64,000 bases of DNA from Arcuatula senhousia (taxonomy: Eukaryota > Mollusca > Bivalvia > Mytilida > Mytilidae): NCBI GenBank assembly GCA_963971305.1, contig OZ020307.1:15513501-15577500 (forward strand). Direction: 5' to 3'. The position numbers and the translations under genes are program-made. The notes under the pieces were generated by a model. That model saw only the letters and a list, made by a program, of their open reading frames with translations, searched no databases and was not told the DNA's origin. Numbering within the stretch: position 1 is the stretch's first letter; each line of letters starts with the position of its first letter. Of this stretch, positions 55,402-64,000 are shown in pieces.

Positions 55402-55794
55402 AATGGGGAAATTTGATGTTGAATGACCGAAAAGGCCAAGACATCCACAACAAAACCCGCACAGCATACAAATTAATTAACAACTTTTAAATGCCAAATC
55501 GGCAAAGGTCAGTTACGAGTATCTTCTCAAATACATATTTAACAGTTACGAGTATCTAATTGTTGCAGTTACCGACAGCTTCGTGTTTTTTAGATTGACG
55601 ATTCACGAGTTTCACACTACTAAAACGTATGTTAGATGGCAACTGTATGTTATTAGCCTCGGTATTCTTTCTATTTTCATTCAAAAGAAAATCTTTTATA
55701 AAAGATATAATATAAAATCCGACTTTCCAGGAATATCCCCCGCCATCTTGAGATACTCGTAACTGCCGTTACTAGTAGCCGCCAACCGCCAGTG

Positions 55795-56960
55795 AATTTT
55801 TATATCATTTTTTCTTTATATTTATATTGGCCTAATCTAATTTTTCTTTATATGTTTATGTAAACATGATACAAAAAAGTTCATTTTCTATTAAAAGATA
55901 CCTCACAACTACCTTGGTGTGTGTTTACAGTTCTTTTTTACTTAATACTTGCATGTAAAGGTGAGTATAAAGGTCCCATACCCGCGGGTCCCATATAGAT
56001 AAAGAACTTTTAATTGACCTTTTTTGTGTGTTTTACGGGGGTTGGGGGGAGAGGGGGGAATGGGTGTGATTAACCCAGGCTAGGGGCTAAGTGGCTAAGG
56101 GGGAGCAACGGATAAGACTATAGAAGGTGTCATAAATAGGATAACTATTTAATAGTTATCCAACATGCATTAGTTAATTATTTATATAAATAATAAATAC
56201 AAGTCGACCAATGTAAGCATTGAGTTTTTGGGTTTTTTATTCAATTAAAAGTTTACAAAGGCGTTTACTACAAAAATAAATGGTTTTCAAGTAAAAAAGG
56301 TGCAAATATTAATATTAATTGACTTTTCGAAAATATGAGTTATGACAAAAATCAACACAAGGTCACCTAATATTTTGAACAAAGAACCTCGCACCAGCTG
56401 CTTGGTGACGATAAGGTTGTGGTCACAAATTCGACAGATGTTACACCTGAGCTTACAGGTACAAAAGCAATATTTAAACCGCTTCTTAACATTTCATTTT
56501 ATTTAAGTTTTGATATTGCATGAAAATCAAACAATGAAACTATGAAAAATCTTAAATTCCAAATCTTAAAGCTATAGGATAATTTTCTCTTTCTTTCCAA
56601 TTCCGAAACTGTGGCAATTTTTCGTTAGTCAACTGCTCTTTAATTCAAATAAGCGTCTAAGACCCCTAAGTAGCCATCAATATTTTACAGCTTCTGGTGA
56701 ATCCGGTAATTTTCAAAAACTGGTGAAATGGTAAAAGGTGGAAGAGGCTCTCATATTTGTCTGAAAAAAAATTATTTGAAGCATTGTAAAAAGTCATTAA
56801 GATCTGCATAAGCCACATCTGTACAAGATGCGGAAAAGTTTGTGAATTGGCTAAGGCAATTGTGGCTTAGACAACTCAGTGAGGACAAGCTATATTTGTT
56901 AAAGATTCTTGTTTGAATTTTCCTCTGTGGAAACATTTTCCCAGTGTTAACACCTTATTG
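55795..56960. other. Non-genic stretch
   Basis: It contains a G-rich run (56036-56060) and otherwise AT-rich sequence. No exon, RNA gene or repeat is recognised. Confidence 0.5.
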
Positions 56961-56965
56961 CCCGA

Positions 56966-57700
56966 ATGTTTTGTTATTTTCAGACTTTGTTTTTGTTTGT
57001 AGTATCTTTTATAGATAAACTTCGGAAATGTCTTAATCCTCGGCCATGTTCCGTATTCAGAGATCGTGAAACTCTCGATTGTCTCTCTTCCTTACATGAC
57101 AAATATGTTGTCACACCTGCAGACAAGGCTTCCATCAATATAGTTTTTGTATTTAAAGAACATTCCTACAAATGTCTGATTCAAGAATTGGGCATTGATG
57201 GTAATTCATCTGCTAGTTCTACATACAAACGGACTACATTTCACAAAGATGAGATCATAGCCAATCATAACTCTTTCATGTCCTCTTTAAATATATTATT
57301 GAAAAAAGAACAGGAAGAGTTACCATATTTGTACTGCATGGATACCTAAACTTCACAAAAATCCGCACAAAGAAAGGTATATAGTTGGATCTTCATCGTG
57401 TTCAACTACAGAATTGTCCGTTAAACTCACTAAGATCTTGTCTGCTGTCAAAGAAGGACAACAAGCATACTGTGACACTATTTATAATCGTAGTGGAATA
57501 AATCATATGTGGATTTTAAAGAACTCAAAAGCTTTGTTAGATAATTTTAAATCCCGGTCATTCTCTGAGGTTCATTCTTTGAAAACTTTTTTTTCGATTT
57601 TTCAACTTTGTACACCACATTGCCACACGAAAAACTTAAGTGTCGCCTGAAAAAAAACTCATTGAAAAGCCTTTTTCGAATTCAATAAATCTGTTGGTTT
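56966..57700 (+). pseudogene. Decayed reverse-transcriptase fragment (Penelope-like or related)
   Basis: Three overlapping frames encode successive blocks: LHDKYVVTPADKAS, then WIPKLHKNPHKERYIVGSSS with AVKEGQQAYCDTIYNRSG and MWILKNSKALLD, then DFSTLYTTLPHEKLK, an RT motif A type block. Frames switch near 57340 and 57590 and end soon after, with no YxDD block, so the copy is broken. Assignment to Penelope-like elements rests on remembered motif style and is uncertain. Confidence 0.7.
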
Positions 57701-57999
57701 AGGTTATAATTCTACATTTTTTCCAAAACATCTTATAAAGATAAGATTTGTTACACTCTTGATCAAGTTTGCAGCATGCTTGATCATCATGGGCATTACC
57801 CCCGTGTGCTAGTAGTTTCAATTACATTGACACGAAAATTCTAAATTTTCTCTATAACATCCTATTTACAGCATTGTTATGAGACCACTGAAAATTGTTT
57901 TAATTAACTCTATCTGAAGACATATTAGTACATCTAGCCAATTTTCTAAATCAGAATTCCATTGCTTAGCACACGGAGGCCCCCACATTAAATTGACTT

Positions 58000-59965
58000 T
58001 AAAAAGTATAAATGGTGACCAAGTAAGTAAAATTGAGTTTATGTAAATGACACCAGCAAGCAAAAATTATGATCAATTAGATTGCTAGCAAGGAAGTAAA
58101 ATCGTCTTTTGTAAATGACGCTAGCAAACAATAAAAAGTGGTAATCAAGTATAAATGGTAAACAAACAAGTAAAATTGTTTAAAGTTTATGTAAATGACA
58201 CTAGCAAGCAAAAATTATGATCAAGTATAAGTAGAATTGTGTTTATTTAAAGACACTAGCAAGCCTTTGGCCAGGTGAGCTAAAAAGTTAAAGTGATGAT
58301 AAAGTAATGAAGCTAGCAAAAAGGTAAATGACAGAAGAAAAAATAAGGATCTAGATGGCACTATAGAGACCAACTAACATTTGTGATCGTGTAAATGATA
58401 CTATCAAACATAAGGGAGCAACCATTTGATTTTTATTGGGGGGATTGGATATTTTCTTTGTCCTGCCTTTTTTTTAGGCTGAACTGAGCCTGGATTTTTT
58501 TTTCGCGCTTGCGTGCGCCATTTATTTTTATTTCTAAAGCGATTATTAAATTTTCAGCCAAAACTACCATCCTGCCTTTTCGAAATTCAAAGCACTGTCC
58601 TGCCTTTTTATTTCTTGATTTTTGCCATCCTACCTTTTAATGTCAAATTTTACCATAGCCCCCCTCCATAAAAATCAAATGGCCGGTCCCTAAGTAAAAA
58701 TGGCAGTAGGTGACACTGGCAAACCACAGAAAAAAGTGATCATGTACTAAGGATGTATTCTTCTGAGGGGTCAAAATTTTCCTTAATCAAGTATTTCCCA
58801 AAGCTACGTTTTTGAAATGCTAAGATCCTGGGAAAATCAAATTTACCAAGAAAACAATATGTCCGTGTGCATTTTAGTTCGCTAGCCTACAACTATTTAA
58901 AAAGGGCATATTATAAATTCATCATTTTTGGCCTTTTTTGAGATAATTTTCTTTAAAATATCAAGTTTTCTCTCAAAGTTTCCATATTGATAGATGCCAT
59001 GATTCTGAACAAATTTAACTAATAAAACGTATATGTCCGTGATGATGAAGTTTAGTCCCGAAAATGTGCATTTTTAGGTCATTTTCAAGACACCATAAAA
59101 CTGGTAAAAATCAAGATTTTTCTATCATACCAAAACCTCAAAACTCTCCATTTTCATTTAAGAAAATTGGACAAATATATCTTTTTGAATTTAGAAAAGA
59201 AATTATATGAATTGCATGCATATTTTGTTGGAAAAATGAATTTTACTACCACTACCCTGAAATTGGTTAAATTCAGATTGGGATCAATGGTCTTTGGTCA
59301 AAAGTTTTTTATCAGTTACATGATCATCACGTTTTCTTCTCATTGCCAGTGTCTTTTTCAATGATCACTATATTTATTTGTTAGTCACTGATTTTACTGT
59401 TACCCCTGTTTGCTAGTGTCTATTACATGATCACGAAAATCAGTTGTTTTCTAGTGCCATTTACCCATTCATCACTTTGGCTAGTTTGCACGTTCACCAA
59501 TTTTACTGGCAATAACAATATCACCACTTTTTGTTAGCACGCTCCTTTGACAATATCGTCATTTTTATTATGTCATTTATATAAATGATGACCACTTTCA
59601 ATTGACATGTGTCATGTATTTTGATCACCACTTTTACTTGGTTGCTAGTGCCATTTATATATATGACCACAACCTTTATCTGAGTGCAAGTGTCAGTTAC
59701 ATAATCGTCACCTTTTCTGCTGTTTGTCAGTATTTCAACCTTTGTTTGATAGTGTCAACTACATGATCACGAATTAAGTTAGTTTCTAGTGCAATCTAAA
59801 TCATCATTTTTCTTCTGTCATTTACCTTTTTGCTAGCTCCATTACCTTTTTACCACTTTTACTTCAATTTACTATTGCTATTTACTTTTTTACCAATTTG
59901 ACTTGTTTGCTAGCTCCATTACCTTATCACCACTTTTACTTCAGTTTGCTATTGCCATTTACTTT
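58000..59965. mobile_element. Foldback-like structure with inverted minisatellite arms
   Basis: The left arm (about 58020-58400) repeats a degenerate unit of roughly 35 bp, gtaaatgacactagcaagca with aaaattatgatcaagta. The right arm (about 59370-59960) carries the inverse, ttgctagtg with tgtcatttac and atgatcac. The spacer includes one further copy near 58700-58750. An aggtgagctaa fragment at 58263 and the family B start at 59967 adjoin. No ORF. The architecture resembles foldback elements. Confidence 0.6.
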
Positions 59966-59966
59966 T

Positions 59967-61141
59967 TAGATCACCTCGACCGAAGGGTCCAGGCGAGCTA
60001 TTGCCATCACTTGGCGTCCGTCGTCGTCTGTCGTCGTCTGTTAACAATTTTCAAAAATCTTCTCCTCTGAAACTACTGAACACAATTTAATGAAACTTTA
60101 GTATGAATGATCCTCAGGGTGTTCTGCACCAAACTTGTGTTTCGATTTTTGATCCGACAAAAAACATGGCAACCATTACTAAAAATAGACCAGGGGGGTA
60201 AGACTTCTGTATTTGGCTTGTTAATCAAAAAGTATAAGCGATAGATGAAATCTGATGCCACCCTACTTCTTCAGCATCAAAGTTCTACATAAGTCTCCAT
60301 TTGGTCGAAGTTGTCAGATGATCCCTTACAGGGGTTACAGTCCCTTTAAGGTGAAAAATAGCGTTTTTCATGTTTTTTTGCTTATATAATGAAAACAATT
60401 ACAGATAGAGAAAAGCTGTTGCTTGCTATAATGTTCGGCTTATTTAGCTCTACAAAAGTCACCATAAGGTCGAAGTTGTCAGATGACCCCTTATAGGGGT
60501 TACAGCCCCTTAAAGGCGAAAAATAGCGTTTTTGGCCTATAGAATGAAAACTATTGCAGAAAGAGAAAAGCTGTTGCTTGCTTAAATGTTCAGCTCATTT
60601 AGCTCTACAAAAGTCTCCATAAGGTCGAAGTTGTCAGATGACTTCATCTTGGGGTTACAGCCCCTAAAAGGCGAAAAATGGTGTTTTTGACCTATAGAAT
60701 GAAAACTATTGCAGATAAGGAAAAGCTGTTGCTTGCTTAAATGTTGAGCTCATTTAGCTCTACAAAAGTCTTCATAGGGTCGAAGTTGTCAGATGACCCC
60801 TTATAGGGGTTACAGCCCCTTAAAGGCGAAAATAGTGTTTTTGGCCTATAGCAGATAGAGAAAAGCTGTTGCTTTCTTAAATGTTCAACTCATTTAGCTT
60901 TACAAAAGCACCCATAGGGTTGAAGTTGTCAGATGATCCCTTATAGGGATAACAGCCCCTAAATTAACATGTTTTCATGTTTTTGGCTTATATAATGAAA
61001 ACTAGAGCAGATAAAGAAAAGTGGTTGCTTGCTTAAATGTTCAGTTCATTAAGCTCTTAACGAAAATCTCCAGAGTCAAAATGTTCAGACGGCCCTTAAA
61101 AAACATTTTCCACATTTTGCCTACTGAATGAAAACTTTTGC
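59967..61141 (-). mobile_element. Family B tandem-repeat element, reverse copy (copy 5)
   Basis: It begins tagatcacctcgaccgaagg and gtccaggcgagcta, then tggcgtccgtcgtcgtc, the conserved tail and about five monomers containing agctctacaaaagtc and ccccttataggggttacag. It breaks off inside a monomer (gctgaaagagaca) where a + oriented terminal hairpin starts. Confidence 0.75.
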
Positions 61142-61934
61142 TGAAAGAGACAAAAGGCTCCCAGGAGCCTGAATCGCTCACCTGAACTACACAGATACAT
61201 ATGTTTTGTAGATATTATTGTGCTTAACCATATGCGATTTAAATTTCTGAAATAACTTGGTTAGTTTTCAAGTTATTGGGCTTAATAAGTGCAAAATTTA
61301 GAAAAAAAAACAGAAAAAGGGCAATAACTCCAAAATCAGCAGTCAGATCTTTTCCGAAATTTTGGGACAGGTACTTAATATGCTGATCACTTTTGATTCT
61401 TGCACAATTTTGATATCTGAAACCATTTTTGAGTTATTAGCAAAAAAAAATGAAATTTACGCCCTATGTTCTATTTTTAGCCATGGAAGCCATATGGGTT
61501 TTTTTTACGAATCAAAAATATAAACGATAGAGTTGTAGCATATAAGCTATTCAACAAGTGTACCAAGTTAAGATGCAGTTGGTCTTACGGTGTCAGACAA
61601 GTTAATCTTTGAAATTCAGGGAAAAAGTAATGAAATATGGTAAATTTTGTTGTTTTAAGGACATTAACTCCTAAAAGAAATGATCCTACAGCTTTGACCT
61701 AAATACATGAAATGTAGATCTTGATGTGCTTGATCATATGCAATTTAAATTTTTGAAATATCTTGTATAGTTTTCAAGATATATGGCTAAAAAAGTGAAA
61801 AATTTTGAAAAAAATCCAGAAAAAGGGCAATAACTCCTACATCAATTGTTGGATCTTCTTGAAATTTTCAGAGCAGGTAGATCATGAGATGCTGATCACT
61901 TTTGTCTCCAATAAGAATTTTGATATCTGTAACC
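61142..61934 (+). mobile_element. Family C element, left part
   Basis: Starts with hairpin aggctcccaggagcct and gaatcgctcacctg like family B, but has a different core: gtagatattattgtgctta, tttcaagttattgggctt, aagggcaataactcc, tgctgatcacttttg, repeated near 61200-61440 and 61680-61930. It ends where a reverse B/C terminus begins. Confidence 0.6.
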
Positions 61935-62557
61935 ATTTTTAGCTCACCTGACCAAAGGCCATGTGAGCTATTGCCATCACTTGGCGTCCGTCGTCGTCGT
62001 CCGTCGTCGTCCGTCGTCGTTAACTTTTCTTCAAACTTCTTCTCCTCTGAAACTACTGCACAGATTCAAACCAAATTTGGTCTGGTGGTACTTTAGGGTA
62101 TCCCCCACAGAACTGATGTGGGAATTTTTGATTCGTCGAAAAACATGGCCGCCGTTGCTAAAAATAGACCAGGGGGGTCAGACTACTGTTTTTGGCTTGT
62201 AAATCAAAAAGTATAAGAGATAGATGAAATCTGATGCCACCCTACTGCTTCAGCATCAAAAGTTCTACAAAAGTCTCCATTTGGTCCAAGTTGTCAGATG
62301 ACCCCTTATAGGGGTTACAGCCCCTTAAAGGTGAAAAATAGCGTTTTTTCATGTTTTTGCCCTATAGTATGAAAACTATTGCAGATAGAGAAAAGCTGTT
62401 GCTTGCTTAAATGTTCAGCTCATTAAGCTCTACAAAAGTCTCCATAGGGTCGAAGTTGTCGGATGACCCTTTATAGGGGTTACAGCCCTTTAAAGGTGAA
62501 AAATAGCGTTTTTTTTCATGTTTTTGCCCTATAGTATGAAAACTATTGCAGATAGAG
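61935..62557 (-). mobile_element. Family B-type element, reverse truncated copy (copy 6)
   Basis: It begins tagctcacctgaccaaagg and ccatgtgagcta, (GTC)n at 61987-62020, acatggccgccgttgct, two monomers. It breaks off at gcagatagagac before the hairpin at 62560, the same kind of junction as at 61141. Confidence 0.68.
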
Positions 62558-63245
62558 ACAAGAGGTTCCCAGGAGCCTGAATCGCTCACCTGACATATGT
62601 GCCTAAAGTAAAGGCTATTAGGCAACATCTATTTGACATTGAAAGGGTTATAAGTTTAATAAGGGGGTCATCTGACAATACGGTGGATCTTAAGGCGCTG
62701 ATCACTTTTATCTCATTAAAAATTCAAAAATCGGTCACCCTTTTTGAGTTATTAGCAAAAAAATGCGCTTTAACACAATGTTATATTTTAGCCACAGCAG
62801 CCATGTTTTACAACCAATCAAAAATCCCCACATCAGTTCTATACACCTAATGTTAATAAACAACAATACCAAGTTTGGTTCCAATTTGACTTTAAGTGTC
62901 AGAGGAGTTAACATTTTCAATGTAATGAGGAAATGCTTTTTAAAAGCTCAATTTTGACGTTCTAAGGGCAATAACTCCTCAAAGGAAAGGTCCTACAACG
63001 TTGACCCTTTTACATATTTTGTAGATCTTGATGTGCTTAACAATATGCAATTTAAATTTCTCAAATATCTTGTATAGTTTTCAAGATATTGAGCTAAACA
63101 GGTGCAAAATTTGCTAAAAATCCATAAAAAGGGCAATGACTCCTACATGGGACGTTGGATTTTCTTCAAAATTTCAGAGCTGGTAGATCTTCAAGTGCTG
63201 ATCACTTTTGTTCCCAATCAAAATCTTAAAATCTGTCACCGTTTT
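62558..63245 (+). mobile_element. Family C element, left part, second copy
   Basis: Hairpin aggttcccaggagcct, tgaatcgctcacctga, then C-type core with caataccaagtttggttcca, gtcagaggagttaacatttt, gggcaataactcctc and gtagatcttgatgtgctta. Confidence 0.6.
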
Positions 63246-64000
63246 TAGCTCACCTGACCCGAAGGGTCATGTGAGCTATTGTCATCACTTGGCGTCCGTC
63301 GTCCGTCCGTCGTCCGTCCGTCGTCCGTCGTCCGTCGTCCGTAAACTTTTTAAAACGTTAACTCCTCTGACACCATAAGTCCAATTGCAACCAAACTTGG
63401 TATGGTTGTTCATTAGCATTCGGTGCTTAGAACTGATGTGGGGATTTTTGATTCGTCATAAAACATGGCCGCCATGGCTAAAAATAGAACATAGGGGTAA
63501 AATGCAGTTTTTTGCAAATAACTCAAAAACGGCTACAGATATCAAAATTCTGGCATAGGGTAAAAGTGATCAGAACCTCAAGATCTACCTACCCTGAAAT
63601 TTTGAAGAAAATCCAACGACCCATGTAGGAGTTATTGCCCTTTTTGTGGATTTTTTGCAAATTTTGCACCTGCTTAGCTCAATATCTTGAAAACTATACT
63701 AGATATTTGAGAAATTTAAATTGCATATTGTTAAGCACATCAAGATCTACAAATTATGTATCAGGGTCAACGTTGTAGGACCTTCCTTTTAGGAGTTATT
63801 GCCCTTAGAACGTCAAAATTTAGCATTTTAACAGCATTTCCTCATTACATTGAAAACGTTAACTCCTCTGACACTTTTAGTCCAATTGGAACCAAACTTG
63901 GTATAGTTGTTTATTAGCATTAGGTGTATAGAACTGATGTGGGGATTTTTGATTGGTTGTAAAACATGGCCGCTGTGGCTAAAAATAGAACATAGGGGTA
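63246..64000 (-). mobile_element. Family C element, reverse copy, cut by the window end
   Basis: It starts agctcacctgacccgaaggg and tcatgtgagcta, then ccgtcgtccgtccgtcgtcc and aacatggccgccatggct. The core is the inverse of 62990-63245 (aagatctacctaccctgaa, gttaagcacatcaagatcta). A second unit begins near 63845. Confidence 0.65.

Larger units (their letters stand above)
52887..55794. mobile_element. 2.9-kb inverted-repeat element with palindromic ends
   Basis: The left end CACTGGCGGTTGGCGGCTAC and the right end (its inverse, GCCGCCAACCGCCAGTG, 55778-55794) extend inward as about 70 bp of matching inverted repeat. Each arm contains the palindrome ACTCGTAAC-ggca-GTTACGAGT (one mismatch on the right). 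The sequence aatttt flanks both ends, a possible 6-bp target duplication. More gttacgagtat motifs occur inside (55505-55560). It contains a truncated family D copy, a family B copy and a long hairpin. No transposase was recognised. Confidence 0.72.

Overview
The window is AT-rich animal DNA with spliced genes, long introns and a very dense load of short tandem-repeat mobile elements. Organism is inferred, not proven: a lophotrochozoan, most likely a bivalve mollusc, because the dispersed elements (terminal hairpin, tandem core of about 120-180 bp, trinucleotide microsatellite, terminal hairpin with short inverted repeats) look like the pearl/Helentron-associated elements known from bivalves.

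Two convergent host genes are supported exon by exon. (1) On the + strand, five coding exons between 5431 and 16373 encode a 210-residue peroxiredoxin-like 2A / selenoprotein U (PRXL2A/FAM213A/SELENOU) protein. Its redox motif carries an in-frame TGA (5902-5904) exactly where the family has Cys or Sec, the 3' UTR holds a textbook type II SECIS fold (17306-17397), and a 10-bp stem-loop that exists only in spliced mRNA starts 7 nt after the UGA. (2) On the - strand, 19 phase-consistent coding exons from 50166 down to 25823 encode a 2024-residue KAT6 (MOZ/MORF) histone acetyltransferase: N-terminal winged-helix region, double PHD finger, a CCHC zinc finger of the MYT1/KAT7 type that vertebrate KAT6 proteins lack, an RG-rich segment, the MYST catalytic domain, AT-hook-like and acidic segments, and a Ser/Pro/Gln/Met-rich C-terminus.

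Intron 2 of the selenoprotein gene contains an apparently intact Ty3/Gypsy LTR retrotransposon (6173-14316, antisense to the host gene): identical 305-bp LTRs, 4-bp target duplication, primer-binding site, polypurine tract, gag, and a full protease-RT-RNaseH-integrase-chromodomain pol. A roughly 25-bp motif family is repeated on both sides of its gag-pol block.

Layout: 1-5426 dispersed repeats and an old tandem-repeat element; 5427-17922 selenoprotein U gene with the LTR element; 17930-25822 tandem-repeat elements (families G, D, F, B) and probable KAT6 3' UTR; 25823-50166 KAT6, with elements A, B, D, E in its introns, including a nested stack at 33719-38446; 50167-52440 upstream/promoter area with a non-autonomous hAT insertion; 52700-64000 no host gene, but a 2.9-kb inverted-repeat element, a long hairpin, a decayed reverse transcriptase, an inverted-minisatellite foldback and a head-to-head mosaic of element families. 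Families A-F, although different in their cores, share one recognisable 3' module, which suggests common descent or a common mobilising machinery.
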